Made by a program: the position numbers and the translations under genes. Shown here one piece after another: positions 5,942-14,689 of a stretch of DNA of 64,000 nucleotides. The notes under the pieces were generated by a model. That model worked only from the letters and a program-made list of their open reading frames with translations, searched no databases and was not told the origin of the DNA. Source of the DNA: Pseudohongiella sp. (GTDB lineage Bacteria; Pseudomonadota; Gammaproteobacteria; Pseudomonadales; Pseudohongiellaceae). Each line of letters opens with the position of its first letter. The first letter of the stretch is position 1. The DNA lies in contig NZ_DRFV01000009.1 in assembly GCF_011050365.1 (NCBI RefSeq), positions 62,001 to 126,000 on the forward strand. The letters are read 5' to 3'.

Positions 5942-7884
5942 TCTTTGCCACGGCCGGGCATGTGGACCATGGCAAAACCACGCTCATTCAGGCTCTGACC
6001 GGGAAAGACACCGATCAGCTTGCCGAAGAGCAGCGCCGCGGCCTGACCATTGACCTGGGATTCGCCTGGCTGCATGACAGCGAGGCCGGCACCCTTGGCT
6101 TCGTAGACGTGCCAGGTCATGCGCGGTTCATTCGCACCATGCTGGCTGGCCTGGCTGGCGTCGACGCCGCGCTGCTGGTGGTCGCCGCTGATGCGGGCCC
6201 CATGCCACAAACCCGTGAACATCTGGCCTTGCTGGAACTGTTGGGTATCCATCGTGGCATTGTGGTGATGAGCGCGGCGGATCGCGCGGATGCGCAGCAG
6301 CGCGCTGACTGTCATGTCGCCATCAAGGCGCTGCTAAAGAACAGTCCTCTGGCTGACTCACCGGTGATACCGGTGGACTCCATCAGCGGCCAGGGGCTGG
6401 CCGAGTTGCTGGCGGCAATCAGGGCTTTGTCTGCGAGCACGCCAGCGCGCAGCACTGAGGGCCATCCCCGCTTTCTGATAGACCGGCGCTTTACTGTGCC
6501 GGGCGCGGGTTGTGTGGTAACCGGCACCTTACTAAACGGGCGACTGAAGCTGGCACCACACACGCAGCTGCAACTGGCACCTTGTGACAGGACACTGCGG
6601 CTGCGCGGCATTCAGGTTAATGGCCAGGCGGTGACAGAAATTGTCAGCGGACAACGGGCAGCGTTGAATCTGACCGGGGAACTGGACAGCGAACATCCAC
6701 AACGCGGTGACTGGCTATTGGCAACTGAACTGGCCCAGACCGCTGAACGACAGACCAGCCAGCGACTGGACGTACATCTGCGCGTGTTGCCTGAGCAACG
6801 TATTCATCGTGGCACGCTGCAGATACTGACCGGCGCCAGTGCCGTCAGCGGTCGTCTGGTCTGGCTGCAGGCGCCTGCCGGCCAGCAAGCGCCTGGCGGC
6901 CATGAAAAGCACGGCGGCCTGGCGCAGTTGCTGCTGGACAAACCCGTCCATGTCATTGTCGGCGACGCTGTTATTGTGCGGGAGCCAGCGACCAACACCA
7001 CCCTGGGCGGCGGCCGGGTGCTGGACCCGCAGGGCCGCCAGCGTGGCCGCAGCAAACCCGAAGCGCTGGCGCGGCTGCAGGCATTGTGCACAGCCGATAC
7101 CGCCTCGGCGGCTCTGGCTGCCGAGCTGAAACATAAGCTGGAGATTGATCTGCCATGCTTTGCCCGACGCTGGAATCTGACTGCGCCGGAAATGGATGCC
7201 CTGCAGGCACAACATGCGCTCGTCAGGCTGGGTGATCAGGGACTGAGCCACTCGCGCACTGCCAGCGCAACAGCGACCATTCTGCAGTGTGTGCGACTGG
7301 CCCATGCCGGGCAACCAGAACAACTGGGCATTCATCAGCAGGCATTGTTGCGCGCGGCAGAGTCGCGCCTTTCTCCGGAAACCCAAACCCGCCTTATTAG
7401 CCAGCTGGTGGCGAGCGGACATCTGCGCCGCCATGGCGTCATACTCGCCCTGCCCGATCATCAGGCGGTGCTGCCATCAAAGGACGCAGCGCTTTATCAT
7501 CGGGTACGCGAGGCGCTGGCAAATGCCGGGCTGCGACCACCGATCGTGGGTGAACTGGGCGAGCGACTGGGACTGGAGCGTCAGGACATGCTGGCCGTCA
7601 TGCACCGATTGCAAAGCTGGGGCTATGTGCTGGCGGTGGCGCCGAACCGTTTTTATCTGCCAGAGCAGCTGGATGATCTGGCTGCGGTGGCGCAGGCGCT
7701 GTGTGAGGAAAGCACAGACGGCGGATTTTCGGCAGCGGATTACCGGGATCGCTCCGACATTGGTCGTAATCTGACCATCAAGGCTCTGGAGTATCTGGAT
7801 CGCGCCGGTGTCACGGTTTATCGGGACGAGCGGCGCTACATGCGGCCAGGATGGCAACGCGCGGCGGCGAACAAAATCACGTAA
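5938..7884 (+). CDS. selB: Selenocysteine-specific elongation factor
   Basis: SelB is the GTPase that delivers Sec-tRNA(Sec) to UGA codons marked by a SECIS. The 648 residues start with a G1 motif AGHVDHGKTTL (6-16), then GLTIDLGFAW, the G3 DVPGHARFI, and beta-barrel domains with RRFTVPGAGCVVTGTLL. The C-terminal third (about 380-648) has the winged-helix repeats that bind SECIS RNA, for example PPIVGELGERLGLERQDMLAVM. The G4 element reads MSAADRAD instead of the usual TKADR/NKxD, so the motif lysine is absent. The start ATG overlaps the selA stop (ATGA), and the stop is 12 bases before tRNA-Sec. Confidence 0.97.
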   Translation: MIFATAGHVDHGKTTLIQALTGKDTDQLAEEQRRGLTIDLGFAWLHDSEAGTLGFVDVPGHARFIRTMLAGLAGVDAALLVVAADAGPMPQTREHLALLELLGIHRGIVVMSAADRADAQQRADCHVAIKALLKNSPLADSPVIPVDSISGQGLAELLAAIRALSASTPARSTEGHPRFLIDRRFTVPGAGCVVTGTLLNGRLKLAPHTQLQLAPCDRTLRLRGIQVNGQAVTEIVSGQRAALNLTGELDSEHPQRGDWLLATELAQTAERQTSQRLDVHLRVLPEQRIHRGTLQILTGASAVSGRLVWLQAPAGQQAPGGHEKHGGLAQLLLDKPVHVIVGDAVIVREPATNTTLGGGRVLDPQGRQRGRSKPEALARLQALCTADTASAALAAELKHKLEIDLPCFARRWNLTAPEMDALQAQHALVRLGDQGLSHSRTASATATILQCVRLAHAGQPEQLGIHQQALLRAAESRLSPETQTRLISQLVASGHLRRHGVILALPDHQAVLPSKDAALYHRVREALANAGLRPPIVGELGERLGLERQDMLAVMHRLQSWGYVLAVAPNRFYLPEQLDDLAAVAQALCEESTDGGFSAADYRDRSDIGRNLTIKALEYLDRAGVTVYRDERRYMRPGWQRAAANKIT

Positions 7885-7896
7885 ACTGCAGAATAT

Positions 7897-7991
7897 GGAA
7901 GGACATCGTCTCCGGTGGGGCGCCCGGACTTCAACTCCGGTGAGATGCGCAGCGCGCGTCTGGTGGGTTCGACTCCCATGTCCTTCCGCCA
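7897..7991 (+). tRNA. selC: tRNA-Sec (anticodon UCA)
   Basis: This 95-base tRNA has the eight-pair acceptor stem typical of bacterial tRNA-Sec (GGAAGGAC with GTCCTTCC), discriminator G and encoded CCA (7989-7991). The anticodon arm is CCGGA-CTTCAAC-TCCGG, anticodon UCA, which reads UGA. The long variable arm (GAGATGCGCAGCGCGCGTCT) and a TGGGTTCGACTCCCA T-arm follow. It is the last part of the selenoprotein-selA-selB-selC unit and may be processed from the same transcript. Confidence 0.97.
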
Positions 7992-8106
7992 GCTATGAGG
8001 TATCTGCTCAGACAGGGCAAGTCAGGCAAGAGAAGCTGCGGAATTGTAGTGGAAAACAGACCCATTTTCCCTGTGGGAAGCAAGCTACTGTTGTTCTGGG
8101 GAAAAA

Positions 8107-8180
8107 TGGAGGCTGGGGTCGGAATCGAACCGGCGTACGCGGAGTTGCAGTCCGCTGCATGACCACTCTGCCACCCAGCC
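8107..8180 (-). tRNA. tRNA-Cys (anticodon GCA)
   Basis: The complement reads GGCTGGGTGGCAGAG with an anticodon loop CTGCAAC (GCA), the T-arm GGTTCGATTCC, discriminator U and encoded CCA at 8109-8107. It follows tRNA-Gly and pgsA on the reverse strand, as cysT does in E. coli. Its 3' end faces tRNA-Sec across 115 bases, the junction where the Sec module begins. Confidence 0.97.
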
Positions 8181-8294
8181 TTTACTGTTCCAAAGTTACC
8201 TGTCTGGTCGCAAAGTCCCGTGCAGGTAATTTCCGGACTGGCCAACGCTACCCCGAGGGGATGCTGCGCTGTGAATGGCCTGTGGCCGTAAGTT

Positions 8295-8370
<76 letters not shown>

Positions 8371-8514
8371 TTTACTTGGTATTACTGACTGTCTCTCAAC
8401 AACCCCGGATCATGAGGTCTGTCAGCTCTTTTGCAGTGCGTTTTTGCTCACTCCGAAAGAGGCGCTTATTCTAATGCCATTCGGTGTGAAGTCAAGCGCA
8501 ATTCGTCAAATATT

Positions 8515-9072
8515 TCACTGTTTTGACGTCAAAACCGGCAATGCCTTGATCAGGTATTGCGCCATTGACCAGATGCTCAACGCGGCGGAAAGATATATCA
8601 ATCCGTAGCCCACTTGCAAGAAAATTTGCGGCCATTGTGGGGTATAAGCCAGCAGGACAATAATTGCGATCATCTGCACCGTGGTTTTGACCTTGCCGAT
8701 GTACCCCACCGCCACCGCGTCGCGCTGGTTGTTGCTCGCCATCCACTCGCGCAGCGCCGACACAAAAACTTCCCGACCGATAATGATGGCAGTGGGCACC
8801 ACAAACCAGGCACTGGGATAGATCGCGGTCAGCAGCACCAGCGCCATCACCACCAGCAACTTGTCTGCCACCGGGTCCAGGAACGCGCCAAAGGGCGACG
8901 TCTGGTTCAGACGTCGGGCCAGGTAGCCGTCCAGCCAGTCGCTGATACTGGCGATGGTGAACAGAAACGCCGCGATGAGCTGGCTGTGTTCGATTCCACT
9001 GTAATACACCAGCACTATCACCGGTACCAGCAGGACGCGACAATACGTCACCATATTGGCGGCATTCAGCAT
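8515..9072 (-). CDS. pgsA: CDP-diacylglycerol-glycerol-3-phosphate 3-phosphatidyltransferase
   Basis: The 185-residue membrane protein makes phosphatidylglycerophosphate from CDP-diacylglycerol, the committed step to phosphatidylglycerol and cardiolipin. The CDP-alcohol phosphotransferase signature is complete: SDWLDGYLARRL followed by FGAFLDPVADK, matching D-x2-DG-x2-AR-x8-G-x3-D-x3-D. Several hydrophobic segments follow, up to the C-terminus. It lies 56 bases after uvrC and before tRNA-Gly/tRNA-Cys, a conserved uvrC-pgsA-tRNA arrangement. Confidence 0.96.
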   Translation of the reverse strand: MLNAANMVTYCRVLLVPVIVLVYYSGIEHSQLIAAFLFTIASISDWLDGYLARRLNQTSPFGAFLDPVADKLLVVMALVLLTAIYPSAWFVVPTAIIIGREVFVSALREWMASNNQRDAVAVGYIGKVKTTVQMIAIIVLLAYTPQWPQIFLQVGYGLIYLSAALSIWSMAQYLIKALPVLTSKQ

Positions 9073-9128
9073 GCAATAATTCCCTGTTTCAACGGCTTTT
9101 CCTCGATAATTCGGTATTGCACGACATT

Positions 9129-11108
9129 CTACTCACTATGTAACGACTCATAAATAACGGCGGCCAGTTTTTTACTGATGCCCGGCGTGCGCGCCAGATC
9201 GGACTCGCTGGCGCGCATGATCTCCTGTTGCCCACCAAAGTACTTGAGCAGCTCGCGTCGCCGTGACGGGCCCAGGCCCGGAATCTGCTCCAGCGGTGAC
9301 TGCTGCCGGGTCTTGGCGCGGCGTTGGCGATGCCCGGTGATGGCAAAGCGATGAGCTTCGTCGCGGACCTGTTGCAGCAGATGCAGCGCCGGAGAGTGGC
9401 CGGGAATCGCCAGTTCCTGCATGCCGTCAGCCGTAGCGACAAACAGTGTCTCCTGCCCGGCCCGCCGACTGATGCCCTTGGCAATACCAATCAGCATGAT
9501 CTCGGGCAACTGACAGCCCTGCAGCACGTCGATAGCCTGGGCCAGCTGGCCTTTGCCGCCATCAATCAGCAGGATATCGGGCACCTTGCTGGCCAGCAGG
9601 GCCTGATCTTTGACACTGCCGATGTGGCTGCTGTCAGACGCTGCCGCAGTCTGCTCCTCCGCACTCTCGCCCGGTCCGGCGCTGGGCGCATCCTGCAGCG
9701 CCTGCAGCTGGCTGCTGAGCTTGCTGTAGCGCCGGGTCAGGGCCTGATCCATGGCGGCGTAGTCGTCGCCGCCCTGAATGCCTTCTATATTGTAACGCCG
9801 GTAGTCGGACTTGAGCGGGCCGTTATGATCAAACACCACGCAGGCCGCCACCGTACTTTCGCCCATGGTATGACTGATATCAAAGCACTCGATGCGCTGC
9901 GGCAGCGCGTCCAGGCCCAGAGACGTCTGTAACAGCTCAAAGCGTTTGAACATGCTCTGGCGGTTATTGATATGGCTTTGTATGGCCTGCTGCGCATTGG
10001 ACAGCGCCAGATCACGCCAGCGGGCACGATGCCCGCGCACATTGCCGCGCAGTGATACGGCTTTACCGGCAGCGGCGGTGAGCGCTTCCTGCAGACCTTT
10101 CTGTTCCTTGAGCAACGGGAATACCACGACTTCGGCAGGAATGGCTGCTGCCGCCAGCTCACCGCCATCGCGCAAATAATATTGTGCGATAAACGCCGCC
10201 AGCAAATCCGCTGCAGTTTCCGCCAGCCTGTCCTTGGGGAAAAAATTGCGGCTGCCGATGATGCGGCCACCACGAATCACAATGACATGAACGCAGGTAT
10301 ACGCGCCATCGAGTACCGCCGCCAGTACATCCGCATCGCTGCCGTCACCGGAAATAACCTGCTGACTCTGAATGCGCCGCAGATCGGAAATCTTGTCGCG
10401 AATGCGCGCGGCCTGTTCGTATTCCAGTGCCGTGGCTTTCTGTTCCATACGCTGGCCCAGCGACTGAATCAGGGTATCGCTGCGCCCTTGCAGAAACAGG
10501 CTGGCGTCCTGCACATCCAGGGAATAATCCGACGGTGAAATCAGGCCAACACAGGGTGCTGTGCAGCGGCCGATCTGGTGCTGCAGACAGGGCCGGCTGC
10601 GATTGCGGAAATAGCTGTCTTCACACTGGCGCACGCGAAAGACTTTCTGCAACAGCGACAGACTCTCACGCACAGCGCTGGCACTGGGGTACGGTCCGAA
10701 AAAGGTGGCATCACGCCGGCGACTGCCACGATAAAACGCCAGCCGCGGGTAGGCGTCTTTGTGCGTGAGCATGATATAGGGATAGGTTTTGTCGTCACGC
10801 AGCTGAATATTGTACGGCGGTTTCAGCTTCTTGATCAGGTTCTGTTCCAGCAGCAAGGCTTCGGTTTCGCTGTTGGTGACCGTGACGTCGATAGCCGCGA
10901 TGTGTGACACCAGCGCCATGGTCTTGGTGTCCAGGCCGCTGGCACGAAAGTAGTTGCTGACGCGTTTTTTCAGATTGCGCGCTTTACCAACGTAAAGCAC
11001 TTCACCGTCGGCATCGAGCATGCGATACACGCCGGGGCGCTGGCTCATCACCGCCAGGACGGACGGGGCATCAAAAGCGGGCTCGGTGTTTTGGTTAGAG
11101 TCGGTCAT
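9129..11108 (-). CDS. uvrC: Excinuclease ABC subunit C
   Basis: UvrC makes both incisions in nucleotide excision repair after UvrAB loading. Order of domains in about 659 residues: GIY-YIG nuclease (RPGVYRMLDADGEVLYVGKARNLKKR), UvrB-binding UVR motif (ALEYEQAARIRDKISDLR), RNase H-like 3' nuclease (ECFDISHTMGESTVAACVVF, LLIDGGKGQL), and tandem helix-hairpin-helix (IPGLGPSRRRELLKYFGG, TPGISKKLAAVIYE). I take ATG 11108, which forms an ATGA overlap with murB; an upstream in-frame start at 11138 would extend it into murB. A Ser/Ala-rich insert lies near residues 480-510. Confidence 0.96.
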   Translation of the reverse strand: MTDSNQNTEPAFDAPSVLAVMSQRPGVYRMLDADGEVLYVGKARNLKKRVSNYFRASGLDTKTMALVSHIAAIDVTVTNSETEALLLEQNLIKKLKPPYNIQLRDDKTYPYIMLTHKDAYPRLAFYRGSRRRDATFFGPYPSASAVRESLSLLQKVFRVRQCEDSYFRNRSRPCLQHQIGRCTAPCVGLISPSDYSLDVQDASLFLQGRSDTLIQSLGQRMEQKATALEYEQAARIRDKISDLRRIQSQQVISGDGSDADVLAAVLDGAYTCVHVIVIRGGRIIGSRNFFPKDRLAETAADLLAAFIAQYYLRDGGELAAAAIPAEVVVFPLLKEQKGLQEALTAAAGKAVSLRGNVRGHRARWRDLALSNAQQAIQSHINNRQSMFKRFELLQTSLGLDALPQRIECFDISHTMGESTVAACVVFDHNGPLKSDYRRYNIEGIQGGDDYAAMDQALTRRYSKLSSQLQALQDAPSAGPGESAEEQTAAASDSSHIGSVKDQALLASKVPDILLIDGGKGQLAQAIDVLQGCQLPEIMLIGIAKGISRRAGQETLFVATADGMQELAIPGHSPALHLLQQVRDEAHRFAITGHRQRRAKTRQQSPLEQIPGLGPSRRRELLKYFGGQQEIMRASESDLARTPGISKKLAAVIYESLHSE

Positions 11109-12142
11109 AGTCCACCCGCCGGTGCTGGCACGATGCATACCTCCGGCTGCAAGCGCACACCAAACATCTGCTGCACGCTGTCGGCAATCTCGGTCGCCAG
11201 CGCCAGTATCTGTTGCCCGGTGCCACCACCGTGATTAACCAGCACCAGGGCCTGCCTGTCATGCACACCGACCGCACCACGTCGCACGCCCTTCCAGCCG
11301 GCCTGGTCAATCAGCCAGGCGGCAGCAATCTTGACATCGCTGGTGTGCGTGGCAAACGCAGGCATATCAGGCCAGCGCAATTGCAGCCCGGCATGGACAT
11401 CGGCGCTGACAATCGGGTTGCGGAAAAAACTGCCGGCATTGCCGATCACCGCCGGGTCCGGCAACTTGCTGCGCCGGATGGCACACACGGCATCAAACAC
11501 CCGCTGCGGAGTCATGTCGGCACCGGCGCCCGGGTATTGCAACAAAGCAGGATAGGTAACCACGGTGCGCGGCGTGCGGCTAAGCCGGAAGGTGCAAGAC
11601 AGAATAATGGCCGTGTTTTTTAATGCCTGCTTAAAAATACTGTCGCGATAGGCAAACTGGCATGCGTCGCTGTCCAGCTCCGTCACCTGTACCGTCTGCG
11701 TATCAAAATAGCGCACAGACAACAGCCGATCGGACAATTCAACGCCGTAGGCGCCGATGTTCTGCACCGGCGCCGCGCCGACGCTGCCGGGAATCAGCGC
11801 CAGATTCTCCAGGCCATACCAGCCATTTTGTAAACAGTACGCCACCAGTTCGTGCCAGTTCTCCCCCGCCGCCGCGCTCACCAGCACAGCGTCCGGGTCA
11901 GCCGGATCCTGTCGGTGACGAATGCCCATCAGCTGCATGTGCAGCACAAGACCGGGGACATCCGCGAGCAACAACATATTGCTGCCACCCCCCAAAACAG
12001 TAACCGACAGATCTTTATGATCTGCCTGTTGCAGCGCCACCGGCAATTCATCTTCCTGGCCAATGCTGCACAGCCATTGCGCGCGCGCGGGCACACCCAG
12101 GGTGGTCAGGCCTTGCAGCGGCGCATCAGCCTGCCACGCCAT
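11105..12142 (-). CDS. murB: UDP-N-acetylenolpyruvoylglucosamine reductase
   Basis: MurB reduces UDP-GlcNAc-enolpyruvate to UDP-MurNAc with NADPH and FAD. The 345-residue protein has the FAD-binding GGGSNMLL segment, IPGSVGAAPVQNIGAYGVE and the catalytic-serine region GNAGSFFRNP, as in type I MurB. ATG 12142 overlaps the upstream phosphatase stop as TGATG; a TTG one codon earlier is possible. The end overlaps uvrC by four bases, so the block ptp-murB-uvrC is translationally coupled. Confidence 0.96.
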   Translation of the reverse strand: MAWQADAPLQGLTTLGVPARAQWLCSIGQEDELPVALQQADHKDLSVTVLGGGSNMLLLADVPGLVLHMQLMGIRHRQDPADPDAVLVSAAAGENWHELVAYCLQNGWYGLENLALIPGSVGAAPVQNIGAYGVELSDRLLSVRYFDTQTVQVTELDSDACQFAYRDSIFKQALKNTAIILSCTFRLSRTPRTVVTYPALLQYPGAGADMTPQRVFDAVCAIRRSKLPDPAVIGNAGSFFRNPIVSADVHAGLQLRWPDMPAFATHTSDVKIAAAWLIDQAGWKGVRRGAVGVHDRQALVLVNHGGGTGQQILALATEIADSVQQMFGVRLQPEVCIVPAPAGGL

Positions 12143-12645
12143 CAATAATCACCTGTGGTGCGATGGCCCTGCAGATCCGCCTGCACTGTGACGAGCAAGG
12201 CATCACAGGCCTGCTCGATCAGATCGAGGACCTGCTCGAAACCATTGTCGCCACCGTGGTAGGGATCCGGCACATCGGTGGTCGACAGCGGCGCATGCGA
12301 CAACAGCAGGCTGACTTTATCGGCGGTGGTGGCTGGCGCCATCTGCAGCAGATGATTGAGGTTGCTGCTGTCCATGGCCAGGATAAGGTCGAATTTATGA
12401 AAGTCTTCCACACTGACCTGGCGTGCGCGCTGCGCACTCATATCGTAACCGCGACGCAATGCCGCCGCCATTGAGCGCGGGTCCGGCGCCTTGCCAATGT
12501 GATAGCCGGCAGTGCCGGCGGATTCAACCCGTATACTGTCCTGCAGGCCGGCGTCCGCGATACGTGCTGCCATGACAGCCTGTGCCGTCGGCGAGCGACA
12601 GATATTACCCAGGCAGACCATCAGCAGATTCAGTTGCGTGTTCAT
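12142..12645 (-). CDS. Low-molecular-weight protein-tyrosine phosphatase
   Basis: The 167-residue protein has the P-loop VCLGNICRSPTAQ (CX5R) near the N-terminus and the distal DPY acid loop (VPDPYHGG), which define the family. It dephosphorylates tyrosine, in bacteria often on exopolysaccharide kinases, although no such kinase lies nearby. In pseudomonads the gene sits between kdsB and murB, as here, probably for historical rather than functional reasons. Its ATG overlaps the kdsB stop (TGATG). Confidence 0.93.
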   Translation of the reverse strand: MNTQLNLLMVCLGNICRSPTAQAVMAARIADAGLQDSIRVESAGTAGYHIGKAPDPRSMAAALRRGYDMSAQRARQVSVEDFHKFDLILAMDSSNLNHLLQMAPATTADKVSLLLSHAPLSTTDVPDPYHGGDNGFEQVLDLIEQACDALLVTVQADLQGHRTTGDY

Positions 12646-13388
12646 CAGTATTCGCTTTCACTCAGGAAGGCGCGCACGGCGGCCAGATCTTCCGGGGTGT
12701 CGACGCCGGCCGGCACATGCTCGCACGCCTCCTCCATGATGATACGCACGCCATGGTGCATTGCCCGCAGCTGCTCCAGTCTTTCGCTGACTTCCAGCAG
12801 GGATCGGGGCCAGGACACAAACCGGTTCAGGGTCTCTACCCGGTAAGCGTAGATACCGATATGGCGTTTGCCGTGCACATCACCGGCGGTGGAATCCTGC
12901 CAGGGTAACGCTGAGCGACTGAAGTACAGCGCGTAGCCGTCGGCATCGGTCACCACTTTGACGGCACTGGGATTGATCAGCTCGGTGCCATCATGAATCG
13001 CATGAAAAAGACTGCTGATACCGGCGTCGGTGTGCTGTTCCAGATTTACCGCCACCTGATTGATGGTCGCCGGCGGAATCAGCGGTTCATCACCCTGTAC
13101 ATTGACCACAATCGCCGATTCGGGCAACGCCAAGGCCTGCGCCACTTCCTGGATACGGTCGGTGCCCGACTGATGATCGTTACGGGTCATGATAACGTCG
13201 GCGCCAAAATCACGCGCGGCACCGGCGATTCGCTCATCATCGGTCGCGATGTAAACCGCCGATGCCCCGCTTTCGCAGGCACGCTCATACACGTGCCGGA
13301 TCATGGGTTTGCCAGCGATATCCTGCAACGGTTTGCCCGGCAGTCTGCTTGACGCGTAACGTGCCGGTATCACCACAATAAAACTCAT
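12645..13388 (-). CDS. kdsB: 3-deoxy-manno-octulosonate cytidylyltransferase
   Basis: KdsB activates Kdo as CMP-Kdo for lipopolysaccharide inner core. The 247 residues include the nucleotide-binding [19 protein letters not shown], the [10 protein letters not shown] metal-site motif and [11 protein letters not shown]. It is preceded by the trm112-like gene with an ATGA-type overlap and followed by the phosphatase, so it belongs to the lpxK-trm112-kdsB envelope operon. Confidence 0.97.
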   Translation of the reverse strand: MSFIVVIPARYASSRLPGKPLQDIAGKPMIRHVYERACESGASAVYIATDDERIAGAARDFGADVIMTRNDHQSGTDRIQEVAQALALPESAIVVNVQGDEPLIPPATINQVAVNLEQHTDAGISSLFHAIHDGTELINPSAVKVVTDADGYALYFSRSALPWQDSTAGDVHGKRHIGIYAYRVETLNRFVSWPRSLLEVSERLEQLRAMHHGVRIIMEEACEHVPAGVDTPEDLAAVRAFLSESEY

Positions 13389-13573
13389 TTTCGCTTCTCA
13401 CGCTCATCAGAACTCAGGGTACGGGCTTCGTTTTCCAGCATCACCGGAATACCGTCACGCACCGGATAGGCCAGCGCATCGGCGTAGCAGATCATCTCGT
13501 TCTGCTCGCGCTGATAGGTCAGCGGGCCTTTACAGACCGGACATACCAGTATGCTGAGTAATTTTTTATCCAC
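13385..13573 (-). CDS. Trm112/YcaR-family small protein
   Basis: This is a 62-residue protein starting [20 protein letters not shown], with one CPVC pair and [16 protein letters not shown], the signature of bacterial Trm112-like proteins (YcaR). Eukaryotic and archaeal Trm112 activates methyltransferases; the bacterial role between lpxK and kdsB is not settled. It overlaps kdsB by four bases. Confidence 0.93.
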   Translation of the reverse strand: MDKKLLSILVCPVCKGPLTYQREQNEMICYADALAYPVRDGIPVMLENEARTLSSDEREKRK

Positions 13574-13627
13574 GTTTGCTCTCCGCTACTGCCGAATAAA
13601 TTTCCAGATCACTTGTGTTAATTGCTG

Positions 13628-14689
13628 CTATTGCTGTTGTTGTGTTTGCTGCTGCCGGCCGCTGTGTTGACGACGTGCCAGGGTATTGGCCACCTGATCA
13701 CAGAACGCCTCGCTGAATCCGGGCTCCAGCTCTGCCGAAACCACCAGGTACCACCAGTGCTCACCGGCAAATGCTTCACATTTGACCGCGTCTTTTTCTG
13801 TCATCAGCAAAACTTTATCACGGGCATAGGCCAGCTCGACAGCGCTGTACGCGTGATGATCACTGTAGGCATGGCAATCTGCCTGCACGCCCAGCTCACG
13901 CAGGGTAGCAAAGAAGCGCTGCGGGTTACCGATGCCGGCCAGCGCATGCACATCCCCAGTGCCTGCTGTTGGCAATGGCAGCTCCTGCAACGCCGCGCGC
14001 GCACCGGTTCTGACATTCACCCAGACCTCGGGCACCAGACGCATGGTGGTGACCGGCGTTTCACCGGCTGACAGCTCATCCTCGCTGAATACACGATTGG
14101 CGCCATTGATGACCACATAATCCACTTCGGCCAGGCGCGCCGGCGGCTCGCGCAAGGGGCCTGCCGGCAGACACCAGCCATTGCCCAGACCACGCGCCCC
14201 GTCCACCACCACAATTTCGATATCACGCCACAGACGGTAATGCTGCAGACCGTCATCGCTGATCACGACATCGCAGCCGCCATCGCTGATCAATGCCTGC
14301 AAACCGCGGTTGCGTTGCGGATCCACCATCATCGGCCCCTGCGTATGACGGCGCAGCAGGCGCGCCTCATCACCACTATGGGCCACATCGCTGTCCGGCG
14401 TCACCGCGAACGGATACTGCGGCGCGCTGCCCCCGTAACCCCGACTTAACACCCCGGCGGTGATGCCCCGGTCATGCAATGCTTTACACAGCGCCAGCAC
14501 CAGTGGCGTTTTGCCGGTGCCACCGACGGCAATATTGCCTACCACAATGACCGGAACGGCGGCCTGCGTTTGCGCTGCCTCCTGCTGGCGGCGACGTCGG
14601 CCAGCCAGCCATTGAAACAGCAGACTCAGCGGGCGCAACACAATCAACCAGCCCGCTTTGTTGTACCAGGCGTTGACCAGAAACATCAA
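13628..14689 (-). CDS. lpxK: Tetraacyldisaccharide 4'-kinase
   Basis: LpxK phosphorylates the 4' position of the lipid A disaccharide at the inner membrane. The 353-residue protein has a membrane-associating N-terminus (AWYNKAGWLIVLRPLSLLFQWL), a P-loop GNIAVGGTGKTPLV, LSRGYGG and the SDDGLQHYRL motif. The C-terminal tail ends in a glutamine-rich run (RQQQTQQQQ) encoded by a CTG/TTG-type short repeat that looks recently expanded. Its start overlaps the msbA stop, so MsbA and LpxK are co-translated. Confidence 0.96.
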   Translation of the reverse strand: MMFLVNAWYNKAGWLIVLRPLSLLFQWLAGRRRRQQEAAQTQAAVPVIVVGNIAVGGTGKTPLVLALCKALHDRGITAGVLSRGYGGSAPQYPFAVTPDSDVAHSGDEARLLRRHTQGPMMVDPQRNRGLQALISDGGCDVVISDDGLQHYRLWRDIEIVVVDGARGLGNGWCLPAGPLREPPARLAEVDYVVINGANRVFSEDELSAGETPVTTMRLVPEVWVNVRTGARAALQELPLPTAGTGDVHALAGIGNPQRFFATLRELGVQADCHAYSDHHAYSAVELAYARDKVLLMTEKDAVKCEAFAGEHWWYLVVSAELEPGFSEAFCDQVANTLARRQHSGRQQQTQQQQ

